Shown piece by piece: positions 26,832 through 35,734 of a DNA stretch of 64,000 nucleotides. A model generated the notes under the pieces. That model saw only the letters and a list, made by a program, of their open reading frames with translations, had not been told where the DNA came from and did not search any database. The DNA lies in NCBI RefSeq assembly GCF_016889705.1, contig NZ_CP069526.1, positions 5,270,001-5,334,000 on the forward strand. The letters are read 5' to 3'. The stretch's first letter is position 1; every line of letters begins with the position of its first letter. The DNA comes from Amycolatopsis sp. FDAARGOS 1241 (GTDB lineage: Bacteria; Actinomycetota; Actinomycetes; Mycobacteriales; Pseudonocardiaceae). A program made the translations under genes and the position numbers.

Positions 26832-27431
26832 TCAGGAATGCGCCCGCTTCGCCAGCTCCGCGTACCACTCCTGCTGCCACTTGCGACCGCGACGACGGTT
26901 GAGTGCGAACACCGAGGTCCCATAGGCCAGTGCCAGGGCCAAGCACGTCACGAAGTACAGGCCCACCGCGGCGGCGACCGCGTTGACCACGGCGGCAGCG
27001 GAGGACAACGGCGCGGCGACGACCGCCCCAGAGCCGTCGACCCAGATCTGAACCTGATCACCGCGATGAGTGCCCGCGTCCGCCTTCACCTGTCCGGTGT
27101 GGCGCGTCCCGTCGGGACCGGGCCACGTCGCGTCGGTCGGCCTCGGGACACCGACCTCGCCGCTGCGGCCCGTGACGGAGACCGGCGGCCCGTCGGCGAG
27201 CAGCGTCGCGATCGCCGGCCGATCTTCGGCGAGCTCCCGGACAGACTGCTGCTTCTGCGCGGCGTACACCGCCGACCCGGCCGCCGCGGAGAACGGGATC
27301 GCGACCAACGCCACCACAATCACCACCAGCACAAGCCCGGCCTGCACGCGGTCCGAGGTCCGCGCAATCGAGCCTCGGCCGGGAATGAGCAGGTGCCGCC
27401 ACCGCAGCAAGCGATTCGCCGACGGAGCCAT
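26832..27431 (-). CDS. Rv1733c-family two-helix membrane protein
   Basis: A 199-residue protein with two transmembrane helices (about residues 31-55 and 145-172) flanking an extracytoplasmic loop containing HTGQVKADAGTHRGDQVQIWVD. Layout and the basic N-terminus (RLLRWRHLLIPGRGSIARTSDRVQ) match Rv1733c, a DosR-regulon membrane protein and known T-cell antigen of unknown function. It diverges from the CBS gene, with a DosR-like box between them. Confidence 0.82.
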   Translation of the reverse strand: MAPSANRLLRWRHLLIPGRGSIARTSDRVQAGLVLVVIVVALVAIPFSAAAGSAVYAAQKQQSVRELAEDRPAIATLLADGPPVSVTGRSGEVGVPRPTDATWPGPDGTRHTGQVKADAGTHRGDQVQIWVDGSGAVVAAPLSSAAAVVNAVAAAVGLYFVTCLALALAYGTSVFALNRRRGRKWQQEWYAELAKRAHS

Positions 27432-27566
27432 GTCTCACACCTTCCCTTCCCCGGGACGGGTTTTCGCCCACCAGCATGGAACGGGCACCGGCCGGACCGA
27501 AGAGGCCTTGTGCCCGCGACGAGCGGGCCGCGGGTCCCCGCCACTCGACCGTGCTGCCCGACGCGC

Positions 27567-27582
27567 GAGGACCAAAGACCCT
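27567..27582 (+). promoter_or_regulatory. DosR-like box between Rv1733c-like and CBS genes
   Basis: GAGGACCAAAGACCCT, 59 bases before the CBS gene and 135 bases before the divergent Rv1733c-like gene. Confidence 0.55.
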
Positions 27583-27641
27583 TGGCCGGCCGGCGAGCCA
27601 CCGGTCAAGGTCGGACCGGACGAGGACGAACGGAGACCGCC

Positions 27642-28062
27642 GTGCAGACGCGCGACATCATGACCACGCCGGTCATCGCGGTGACCCCGTCCACTTCACT
27701 CGCGGAAGCCGCAGGCGTGATGACCGAACGCGGCTTCACCACGATGCCCGTCGTCGACCACACGGGCAAGCTCGTCGGCCTGGTCACCGAAGCCGACGTC
27801 GCGCAGGCCGGTCTGCCCGGCGCGGCGGGGGAAAACCGGCGACCAGGACGGCGGCGCCATGTTCAGCGGCCACGGCACGGTCGCCGCGGTGATGCGCACC
27901 CCGGCCGTTGCCGTGCCGGGTGACCTCGACCCGGCCGAGCTCACCCGCTGCATGAACGACACCGGTGTGCGCGCGCTGCCCGTGGTGGATGAAGGCGCCC
28001 TGGTCGGCATCGTGACCTTGCAGGACGTGCTCCGAACACTGCCAGCGTCAGGACCGTCCTGA
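27642..28062 (+). pseudogene. Two-CBS-domain protein (Hrp1-like) split by one frameshift
   Basis: Frame one starts at GTG 27642 (QTRDIMTTPVIAV) and encodes CBS domain 1 up to LVTEADVAQAGLPGAAG. CBS domain 2 (MRTPAVAVPGDLD to GIVTLQDVL) continues in the next frame. The total, 421 bases, is 140 codons plus one base, matching the ~143-residue Hrp1 (Rv2626c) of the DosR regulon. The shift maps to the GGGGGAAAA run at 27827-27835, a typical place for a sequencing error or slippage, so the gene may be intact in the organism. Confidence 0.75.
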
Positions 28063-28070
28063 AAGGTCGG

Positions 28071-29048
28071 TCACCGCAGCGGCGCATCGCGCACCGTCGT
28101 CACCTCGGCCACCGGCCGGCGAGAGGTCGTCCGGACCGGCAGGCCGTGACCGATGCGCACCAAGGTGTGGGGTTGCCCGACACCCCGGAACAGCTCCAGC
28201 AGCGGCCCGCGGGTACCGGGTGTCTCGAACGCCTGGGACACGCACGACGTGGCCAGACCGTCGGCGGTTGCGGCCAACAGCACCCGTTGCAGGGCGAGGC
28301 CGGCCCGCACGTCCGCGGCCGGGCCGTGGTCGCGGGTCAGCACGACGGCCAGAGACGGGTCCTGCTCGAACGGCCGGGACGGGAGGGCGGAGTTCTCATG
28401 GGAAGACCGCAACGGCAGCACCGTGGGCATCTCCGGCGGCGGTCCGAAGGCGACCGTAGGCACCCCATCCGGGCTCTCCGGTGCACGACCGGTCCAGTGA
28501 GCGGACTCGGTCCGGAACGCCGCGTCGGCGGCCTGCACCGCCTCGGCCCGCCGGACGAGCGTAGTCACCTTCGCGTAGCGGTCCGACCCGTCGAGGAACA
28601 CCAGCAGTCCCCCTGCCGCCAGCGCCGCCGACTGCAGCCGGGACCGCGCAGGGCCCGAAACCGGGCGCGCGGAGAAGGGGCGGCGGTTCGTGTGCCGGCG
28701 GAAAATCGCCTCCGCCAGCCGCCGGTCGGACGCCGATGATCCGCAGTCCCCGTCGATGCGGATCACGGCGAGCAGATCGCATTCGGCCGGGTCGGGCAGG
28801 ACTCGCGCGGCGGCGCTGAACCCATTGACCCGCAGCATGAGGACGAGGTTGTACACGGCTGCTCCGCAGGACAGCCGCGCCTCACGCGCAGCGGGGTCGG
28901 CGACCGTCAACACCCGGTTCCGGTCGAGCCACACCTCGATCTGCGGGCCGTCCACGACGAACCGCCATGGCTGGGTGTTGTGCGGCGACGGGGCGCGTAC
29001 CGCCGCGGCAAGCGCTTGTTCCACGGCGGAGGGGAGGGCAGCGCTCAT
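28071..29048 (-). CDS. Acg-family nitroreductase-like protein (copy 2)
   Basis: A 325-residue member of the Acg/Rv2032 family, nitroreductase-fold proteins that hold FMN behind a lid. It has PSPHNTQPWRF near residue 19, LSCGAAVYNL near 60 and RRHTNRRPF near 115. M. tuberculosis Acg, Rv3127 and Rv3131 are DosR-regulon genes; their reaction is unknown, and flavin sequestration has been proposed. It overlaps the preceding paralogue by four bases, so the two are translated together. It is convergent with the CBS gene 8 bases away. Confidence 0.88.
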   Translation of the reverse strand: MSAALPSAVEQALAAAVRAPSPHNTQPWRFVVDGPQIEVWLDRNRVLTVADPAAREARLSCGAAVYNLVLMLRVNGFSAAARVLPDPAECDLLAVIRIDGDCGSSASDRRLAEAIFRRHTNRRPFSARPVSGPARSRLQSAALAAGGLLVFLDGSDRYAKVTTLVRRAEAVQAADAAFRTESAHWTGRAPESPDGVPTVAFGPPPEMPTVLPLRSSHENSALPSRPFEQDPSLAVVLTRDHGPAADVRAGLALQRVLLAATADGLATSCVSQAFETPGTRGPLLELFRGVGQPHTLVRIGHGLPVRTTSRRPVAEVTTVRDAPLR

Positions 29049-30073
29049 AAGGTGCTCCTCGGCGGGTCGTCGGGTTCGGCCCCCGTGCCGGGAAAGTCAC
29101 CCGGCAGCAGATCGGTCAGGGGACGGCGGGGTAGAGGGGGCACCGGGTCGGCCGGGTGGCTGAAGCGGAAGATCGCCTGCGGACGGCCAGGCAACTCCAG
29201 TCGCTCGGCGAGCAGCTCGCGGAAGCCGAGCAGGTGCAACGGCTGGGTGAGGACCGAGCCCACCAGACCGCGGGCGGCGGCTTCCACCCAGGTCCGTTCG
29301 ACCGCAGCCCCTGCGGCCAGGTGCTCAGGCCTGGTGTCCCGGTCGGTGCAGAACACGAGAAAGCGCCCGGGTCGGAGCCGTTTGGTCACCCGCGCGTCGT
29401 CGGGTACTGGCGTGTCCGGCCGCACGAGACCCGCGGCCGGCAGCGCTTCATCGCTCAACGACCCTTCGGGCACACCGTCTTCAGCGCCCAGGCCGTGGAA
29501 GCCGCACGTGTGGGCGATCCACATCCACAGCTCACGCTGGTACGCCGGGTCGGCACGGAACACGCGAGTGGCGAAGCCGAGCATCTCGCCCAGCGCATCG
29601 AGGTGGCCGGGCACAACGGCGCGCACACCCGGCTCGCCAGCGGCCGCCGCCACAGCGGAACAGTCTACTTCGGACACTTCATTCCCGGCGAACCACCGGC
29701 GGTGGCTCCTTCGGCGACTAATGGCGTGGTAGCGCACGAGCTCGACGGAGTCCGGGCTCGCACCCGGGTCGGCGCGCACGGTCGCGACGACCGCGCCTGT
29801 GCGGGGAAACGAGGTCGTGCCGCACCGCCGGAGCACGCGAGCAGCCGGCTGCAAGTGCGCGAGCGCAGCGCCGCATGACATGGTGCGGTCGCGGCCGTCC
29901 GGGTCGTGCCTGGGTAGCCAGATTTCCGTGCGCTCAACGAGGTCGGCGTCGGAGTAGTGAATGCGCAGGCGCCACGGCTGCGTGTTGTGCACGGACGGGG
30001 CCCGGCTCACCGCGCGTGCGAGCACAGCGATCTCGGAAGGGGCGAGGGCCACCGCCGACGGCGAGGTCGTCAT
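29045..30073 (-). CDS. Acg-family nitroreductase-like protein (copy 3)
   Basis: A 342-residue paralogue with PSVHNTQPWRL near residue 27, SCGAALAHLQPAARVLRR and ISRRRSHRRWF. The start is the ATG behind GCAGGAGTGAAG; a much longer upstream open frame lacks family similarity. First gene of a two-gene unit with the copy at 28071, transcribed from the divergent region with the box at 30143. It has the extended C-terminus with VLTQPLHLLGFRELLAERL. Confidence 0.88.
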   Translation of the reverse strand: MTTSPSAVALAPSEIAVLARAVSRAPSVHNTQPWRLRIHYSDADLVERTEIWLPRHDPDGRDRTMSCGAALAHLQPAARVLRRCGTTSFPRTGAVVATVRADPGASPDSVELVRYHAISRRRSHRRWFAGNEVSEVDCSAVAAAAGEPGVRAVVPGHLDALGEMLGFATRVFRADPAYQRELWMWIAHTCGFHGLGAEDGVPEGSLSDEALPAAGLVRPDTPVPDDARVTKRLRPGRFLVFCTDRDTRPEHLAAGAAVERTWVEAAARGLVGSVLTQPLHLLGFRELLAERLELPGRPQAIFRFSHPADPVPPLPRRPLTDLLPGDFPGTGAEPDDPPRSTL

Positions 30074-30142
30074 CTTCACTCCTGCACCCGGAGACGAGCA
30101 CTCCGGCGCATTCCATGCTCGCCGCGGCCACAGTTCGCCGCT

Positions 30143-30158
30143 GGGGCCCAAAGTCCCC
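30143..30158 (+). promoter_or_regulatory. DosR-like box between divergent Acg and Usp genes
   Basis: GGGGCCCAAAGTCCCC, the best palindrome in the set. It is 70 bases before the Acg unit and 80 bases before the Usp gene, placed to serve both. Confidence 0.65.
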
Positions 30159-30237
30159 GCCGCCACGGCGGACGGCCCTAGCCGCCGGGCGCCGCATGCA
30201 CCGACGCTCGACCGGTCATCGACGAAAGGCGAATGCG

Positions 30238-30717
30238 ATGGGTTCCGCAACCTCGGCCGCCGGCCGCTTGATCGTCGTCGGCTTCGACGGCTCTCGCTCC
30301 AGCGACGCGGCGCTGCGCTGGGTGCTCGGCGTCGCCGCCCAGCCTGGGGACGCAGTGCACGCCGTGATGGTGCTGCCCACCGAAACCCTGCTACCCGGTA
30401 CGTCGTGGGCGCTGCAGCCGCACGGCCGCCGCCCTGCCGGATCCTACTCACCGCACGAACACATCGCGAACATTCGCGCGGAGTTCGCGGAAGCGTCACC
30501 CGTTACGATCTCGACTCCACAAGGCCATCCGGCCACCGAGCTGATCACCGCGTCCACTGACGCCGACCTCCTCGTCGTCGGTGCCCGCGGTGCGGGGCGG
30601 ACACGCGAGCTCCTGCTGGGCAGCGTCTCACGGGAGTGCGTGCGCTACTCCCGCTGCCCCGTCGTGGTCGTCACGCCCGAAGCCGCCCGCCGCCTCGTCC
30701 CCACCCCGACGGGTTGA
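30238..30717 (+). CDS. Universal stress protein (single domain)
   Basis: A 159-residue UspA-type protein. It opens with LIVVGFDGSRSSDAALRWVL and closes with the ATP-binding block GARGAGRTRELLLGSVSREC. A GAAAGG stretch 5-10 bases before the ATG supports the start. Divergent from the Acg pair over a DosR-like box. Confidence 0.88.
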   Translation: MGSATSAAGRLIVVGFDGSRSSDAALRWVLGVAAQPGDAVHAVMVLPTETLLPGTSWALQPHGRRPAGSYSPHEHIANIRAEFAEASPVTISTPQGHPATELITASTDADLLVVGARGAGRTRELLLGSVSRECVRYSRCPVVVVTPEAARRLVPTPTG

Positions 30718-30729
30718 GTCACGGCCACG

Positions 30730-31140
30730 GAACGGCCGCCGACGAGGATGGGCGTAATTTCCTCCCGCAGCAACGGTTCCTCGTCGTCGCTGATCAAGCC
30801 CAGCGGCCCGTGGTCCTCCGGCGAGTGCCCGATACGCTCCGCACGACGGCGCGTTTGATGCCGACGTAGACGACTGCGCGAGGTCACAGGCGCCGCCGAG
30901 CACGCCCAGTGCGCCGTCGCGAGCCTCGCCGAGACCGACTGCGGCCTGGGCCTGCACGATCCGCCGCAGCGGGGCGTCCAGCTCGAGCCCTGACGCGACG
31001 ACCAGCACCGCCTCAAGCAGACCGTCCATCGTGCCTCGAGTGCCGATCAAGGCCTCGATGCGGTTCCGCAGGTCCCGGAGGGAACCACGCAACTTCAGTT
31101 GCGAGCAGTTCCGGACATGCGGCCGGCGTCGTGACCGACC
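30730..31140 (-). pseudogene. Remnant of a second DosS/DevS-like sensor (GAF-A region)
   Basis: Minus-strand sequence includes LRDLRNRIEALIGTRGTMDG, LLEAVLVVASGLELDAPLRRIV and ALGVLG, then in another frame RIGHSPEDHGPLGLI. These match in order the N-terminus and first GAF domain of DevS (LVEAMLVVTAGLDLEATLRAIV ... RIGHLPKGLGVIGLLI). No kinase domain follows. It is a decayed relative of the sensor at 32291 and lies 1.2 kb from it. Confidence 0.65.
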
Positions 31141-31175
31141 TCGTGCCCTCCCCGTCATCTGCGACATTTCGGAAG

Positions 31176-31191
31176 AAATGACTTTCGCCTC
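31176..31191 (+). promoter_or_regulatory. Weak DosR-like site upstream of Acg copy 4
   Basis: AAATGACTTTCGCCTC contains GACTTT and a degenerate right half, 85 bases before the gene. Weak on its own. Confidence 0.2.
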
Positions 31192-31276
31192 TGTAGTCCT
31201 TTCCAGAGTCCGCGCAAGCTGGACTCCGGACAGAAACGCATCACGAGTTTGCCGCTTCCCGCGGCTCGGGAGACCG

Positions 31277-32263
31277 ATGAATTTTCACGTGGCTCCGGCC
31301 GGACGGCTCAGCGCCGATCAGGTCACCTCGGTGATTCGCGCAGCCACGCTCGCACCCTCCACCCACAACACCCAACCGTGGCTGTTCACCACCGACCGCG
31401 ATGCGATCGAGCTCTACGCCGACCCTGATCGCGTGTTGCCGGCCGCCGACCCCGATCGGCGCGAACTCCTGCTCTCCTGCGGAGCCGCACTGGTGAACCT
31501 GCGCATCGCAATCCGCGCCCTCGGCGTGCACCCAGCCACGACGCTGTTCCCCCGGCGCGACGAACCCGACTTGCTCGCCGCCGTCCTGCCCACCACAGCA
31601 GCCCCGGTCGATGCCCGGTCGGTCGTGCTGGCCCACGCGATCCCGCGCCGGCACACCAATCGCACCCCGTTCACCGCGAAAGCGGTTCCTCAGGAGATCG
31701 TCGGCCTGGTCCGTCACGCAGCGGAAGCGGAAGCGGTCTGGTTGCCGCGCCTGGACGAGGAACAACTCGCCGGACTCCGCGAACTGGTTCACGAAAGTCA
31801 CCTCGTCCAGTCGGCCGATCCGGCGTTCCTCGCCGAATGGCAGCGGTGGACCGGCCGCGCGCCCACCAGCCGGGACGGCGTGCCCTTCGCGGCCGGCGGT
31901 ACCGCGGCGGACGACGACTCCTGGGTCCTGCGAGACTTCGGAGAGCGCGCCACCCCAGTCACTTCGGCGAGCCCGCCTCTGGTGGTCGTGATCGGTTCCT
32001 TCGGCGACACGCCTGCCGATCGGCTGCGCGCGGGCCAGGCGATGCAGCGGGTGCTGCTGACCGCCACTGCGCATGGTCTCGACGCCTCGTTCATCTCCCA
32101 GCCGGTCGAGGTCCGTGCGACCCGACTCCGGCTCCGGCGTCTGCTCGGAGACGGGCTGTGGCCCCAGATCGTGCTACGCCTCGGTTACGGCGAGCCCGTG
32201 GCGTGGACTCCGCGACGGACACTCGGCGACGTGCTCGTCGACCGGTCGTCGCTGTTCGCTTGA
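31277..32263 (+). CDS. Acg-family nitroreductase-like protein (copy 4)
   Basis: A 328-residue paralogue with PSTHNTQPWLF near residue 28, LLSCGAALVNLRIAIRAL and IPRRHTNRTPF. The open frame extends upstream, but family sequence starts at this ATG. It stands alone on the plus strand between the two sensor sequences and is convergent with the sensor at 32291. Confidence 0.87.
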   Translation: MNFHVAPAGRLSADQVTSVIRAATLAPSTHNTQPWLFTTDRDAIELYADPDRVLPAADPDRRELLLSCGAALVNLRIAIRALGVHPATTLFPRRDEPDLLAAVLPTTAAPVDARSVVLAHAIPRRHTNRTPFTAKAVPQEIVGLVRHAAEAEAVWLPRLDEEQLAGLRELVHESHLVQSADPAFLAEWQRWTGRAPTSRDGVPFAAGGTAADDDSWVLRDFGERATPVTSASPPLVVVIGSFGDTPADRLRAGQAMQRVLLTATAHGLDASFISQPVEVRATRLRLRRLLGDGLWPQIVLRLGYGEPVAWTPRRTLGDVLVDRSSLFA

Positions 32264-32290
32264 CGGCTAAACCGGTTTGTTGCGAGCGTT

Positions 32291-34055
32291 TCAGCTGGGT
32301 ACCGACCAGGTAAGCCGGGTCTTCCCGGATGCACGCTCGACGGTCAGCGCGCCGCCGCGTTCCCTTGCCTTCTGCCCCAACGCGGCCAGCTCCGGTGCCG
32401 CCGCCCGCGCCAGATCCCCCTTGCCGTCACACTGCACGACCGCCGTGAGCCGGTGCGGAGCTGCGCTGATTTCCACGTCCACCGCCGTGGCCGCGGCGTG
32501 AGCGGCGACGAGCCGCAGCGCCTCTCCGACGAACGGGTCCACCGCGTCCGCTGGGTGGGTGTCCAGCTTGCCCGTGAAGCGGGTGGCCGGAACCAGCCCC
32601 AGCGTCGGCGCTGCTTCCAGACAGCACGCGCAGCACCTCGTCGCGAAGCGGCACCCGCCGGACCGGGGCCACGTCGTCAAGCCGGAACACGGTTGCCTGC
32701 ACGTGGTCGATGATGTCGTCCAGGCCGGCGATCGATTCGCGCAGCCGGGCCGCGACGAACGGGGACTTCGCCAGCCCCAGCGTGGTCTGCAACGACAGGC
32801 TCTCGGCATACAGGCGCTGCACGATCTCGCCGTGCAGTTCGGCCGCAATCCGGTCGCGTTCGTCATGCAGGGCGTTCAGCTGCTGCTCTGCCCTCGCCTG
32901 CGCCAATTCGACCGCCACCGCGGCCTGATCCGCGAACCCGGCGGCCATCTTCAGATCCTCGTCGGTGAACGGCGGCCGGCCAGCCCGGCGCGCGGCGGTC
33001 AGCACCCCGGTCACCCGACCGTGGCTGGTCAACGGCACCGCGAGCACCGCATCGATGTCCAGCTCGACCACCGGTACGCGGCCCAGCCGTTCCCGCTCCT
33101 TCGGCCAGGAACCCACCCTTGGTCTCCCGGTCGCCATCACCGTGCCGGCCATCGTGGCCTCGGCGGGGATGAGCACGCCGAGCAACGCCTCCGCTTCGAG
33201 GCCCACCGCGCGGTCCACCCGCAGCAAGTTCGCGTCGCCGCTTGGACGGATGATCGTGACCAGATCCGCGGCCGCCAATTCCCGCATGTGGCTCGCGACG
33301 AGATCCAGCGGGCTTCCCTGGTCGGGCGACAGCAACTCACGGGCTATCGCGCCCGACGCACGGAGCCAGGCCTGCCGGCTCTGCGCGGTTTCGTACAACC
33401 GCGCGTTCTCGATGGCGCCGCCGGCCGCGGCAGCCAGCGCGAGGGCAAGCTGCTCGTCCTCAGCGCCGAACCGGCCCCGGGTCCCGTCGCACAGGTACAG
33501 GTTGCCGAAAACGCTGTCCCGCACCCGGATCGGCACGCCGAGGAAGCTCTCCATCGGCGGGTGTCCCGGCGGGAACCCGATGGACCGCAGGTCGTCCTGG
33601 AGCCGGGTCAGCCGGATCGGCCGCGGGTCATCGATCAGCGCGCCGAGCAGACCTAGGCCCTCGGGCAGGTGCCCGATCCGGGTGATCGCGTCCGCACCCA
33701 TGCCACCGTGCACGAACTCCGTCAGCCGTCCGTCCGCGCCGATCACCCCCAGCGCCGCGTACCGCGCGCCGATCAGTTCGCGGGCGACGTCGACGATCCG
33801 CCGCAGCAGCGCCGGGAGGGCGAGGTCACTGGTGATCATCTGCGTCGCTCGCAGCAGGCTTCTCAGACGGCCCTGGGTACCGATGACTTCCTGGGCGCGT
33901 TCGACCAACTGGCCCAGCAACTGGTCCAGCTCCAGCCGGGGCTGGTCGGGAAACGTCACCCGGCCTGACTCGGCTTCGTCGTGCTCGCTCACCCCGGCTC
34001 CCGCTTCTGGAAAGCCCTCGTCGGTCGAAACCGCGAAGCGCCCCAGTGTCGTCAC
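32291..34055 (-). pseudogene. DosS/DevS-like haem GAF sensor kinase, one frameshift, degenerate ATPase domain
   Basis: Two GAF domains (about residues 75-215 and 230-380), then a HisKA_3 dimerisation region with the phospho-acceptor in AAELHGEIVQRLYAESLSLQ. The DosS haem ligand block GFPPYHPPM is conserved as GFPPGHPPM, His165, so the first GAF probably binds haem. A one-base insertion near 32626 splits off the last ~110 residues, which resume as EAAPTLGLVPATRF and end LTWSVPS. Even rejoined, the ATPase region lacks the N-box asparagine (GEALRLVAAHA for REAVSNAVRHA) and a DNGRG box. It may sense gas without being a normal kinase. No response regulator lies next to it. Confidence 0.8.
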
Positions 34056-34106
34056 ATCTGTGGGAAAACGTCAACCCCGGCGCCCTCCAGACTCAACGCC
34101 GCTGGA

Positions 34107-35276
34107 TCAACGTGTGGAGTTGCGGTGCACGTTGTTCGGGCGACCAAGTCGTCGTAATGCATTGGCCAGGTGGGACGTGTGTGATCGCTCGCCCACCACG
34201 TGATCGCAATACCCCGCACCTGCGCTGAGGTACATCATGTCGACGAGGTCGTTGTTCCGCCGACGAATGCTGCCGTTCGACAGTTTCTCGTGGAGGACTT
34301 CTCGAAACAAGCCGAGCGCAGGCATGTGCGAGACGTCCCCTTCGCTGTGGTCGAGGTACCAGTCAGACATCTGTTCGGGCGTGATACCGACTTGGGCGGA
34401 CGCCGCCGCGAGTTCACCGCCGAGGTCCGCCAGGAATTTCACATGCGTCCGACGGCGCTTCAGCTCGCTACCGCTCGGGTTGTCTCGCAGGAACTCGGTG
34501 AACCGTTGCAAGTCGGCCGTCCATCCGTCGACCGGTTTCATGGCAACGTGCTCACCGTCGAGCATCGTGTCGACGATGCCACTGATGCAGGTGAGGGCGT
34601 GGATAACCCACCGCAGCTCGGGCGGCAGGTCCGTCGGGACTGCAGGCAGGCGCATCTGCGCCCCCGCGTGAACGGCGTTGGGCTCGAGCGTGACGGCGGC
34701 CGGCGGCAAGAGGCAGCGGGCGAGGTATCGGGTCGTGAGGCCCTGGCGCAGTTCGAAGCGACGAAGATCCACCGGGTCGCGAAGCTGCCACCACGCTGAC
34801 AGCTGCACGATCGTCAGCGCGCGCCGGTACCTCTGCTCCGCGTCGCCCTGTTTGCAGGTTTCGGCCATGTGCGCCGAGCACATCGGAAGGATCACCTCGC
34901 CGCGACGTGCCAGCTCGATCAGCCGCAGAGCGGCGGCCTGCTCGCGCTCGTTGGGCACCCGATCAGGTTGGTGGATCGCGTTGGCCAGCCTGCTCCAGTC
35001 CTTCTGGTCGAGGTAGATCGTTGTCCGCCCCTTCACCGGGGCGAATTCGACGGCTGAAGGAAGCTCCACGACGATGTTATGCCCACGCGTGGTTTGGAGG
35101 TGCAACTGCCGTGACTGCGGGAGGTGCGTCGACGAGATGATGGCGCTGGTCACCTGGAAGCCCTCGCGGCCGATCGACGCTGAGACGACCCGCCCGTCGG
35201 TGAAGACGACCGACATGGCCCCGTCACGGTCGATGCGGAGGGCAGACATGCCGTCGAACACCGATGCGGTCACCAC
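34107..35276 (-). CDS. PIN-like domain protein
   Basis: A 389-residue protein. After ~90 residues of beta-rich N-terminal sequence it has IYLDQKDWSRLANA, a typical first acidic strand of a PIN-fold nuclease. The C-terminal NNDLVDMMYLSAGAGYCDHVV looks like the paired acidic strand-helix of the same fold. PIN proteins are RNases, often toxins, but no antitoxin gene is adjacent and the length exceeds that of VapC toxins. The start is GTG. Outside the DosR-type gene set; base composition is slightly lower in GC than its neighbours. Confidence 0.55.
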   Translation of the reverse strand: MVTASVFDGMSALRIDRDGAMSVVFTDGRVVSASIGREGFQVTSAIISSTHLPQSRQLHLQTTRGHNIVVELPSAVEFAPVKGRTTIYLDQKDWSRLANAIHQPDRVPNEREQAAALRLIELARRGEVILPMCSAHMAETCKQGDAEQRYRRALTIVQLSAWWQLRDPVDLRRFELRQGLTTRYLARCLLPPAAVTLEPNAVHAGAQMRLPAVPTDLPPELRWVIHALTCISGIVDTMLDGEHVAMKPVDGWTADLQRFTEFLRDNPSGSELKRRRTHVKFLADLGGELAAASAQVGITPEQMSDWYLDHSEGDVSHMPALGLFREVLHEKLSNGSIRRRNNDLVDMMYLSAGAGYCDHVVGERSHTSHLANALRRLGRPNNVHRNSTR

Positions 35277-35399
35277 GTCCCGATCTTGTCCGAGCGGTCG
35301 ACGAAAAGCGCCACACAGCTCACAGCGGGGACCGTACCGCGAGCCACCGACACTTCACGGCGCTGTGCTCGGCTGACCCATTTCCACTCCCGCACCTCC

Positions 35400-35560
35400 G
35401 GCAGATCCTCACCGTGCTCGGTGATCCACCGCCCAAGGAGCTCGTGTTCGACCAGTGGTTACCGCACACCCGCAGCGGCAAAGTGATGCGCCGCCTGCTC
35501 AAAGCCAGGGAGCTTGGACTCCCCGAGGGCGACGTGTCCACCTTGGAGGTCCGGGGATGA
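35400..35560 (+). pseudogene. C-terminal fragment of AMP-forming acetyl-CoA synthetase
   Basis: The last ~45 residues match the end of acetyl/propionyl-CoA synthetases: KELVFDQWLPHTRSGKVMRR followed by LLKARELGLPEGDVSTLE. The lysine of SGK is the catalytic, acetylatable residue. Everything upstream is lost. It overlaps the start of the PDH E1 fragment. Confidence 0.7.
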
Positions 35561-35690
35561 GCAGGCGACAGTCCGCGCAGAGCACTCGCGCGAAGCACCG
35601 CACGGAATTGCTGCGGCAGATGATCCGGATCCGGCGGTTCGAAGAACGCTGCATCGAGCTGTAGAGCACGGCGCGGATCCGCGGTTTCAT
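35557..35690 (+). pseudogene. N-terminal fragment of pyruvate dehydrogenase E1 alpha
   Basis: MSRRQSAQSTRAKHRTELLR followed by QMIRIRRFEERCIEL is the usual E1-alpha opening. A TAG (tyrosine codon position) follows at once, then STARIRGFM, the next family block, in the same frame. The sequence then leaves the family. Only ~45 codons remain. Confidence 0.65.
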
Positions 35691-35734
35691 GCAATCGTCC
35701 GGTGTACCTCGAGATGGCCGGAAACCTACGGCCC

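Noticed and set aside
34107..35276. VapBC toxin-antitoxin pair
   Set aside because: The protein is about three times VapC length and no small antitoxin gene precedes it.
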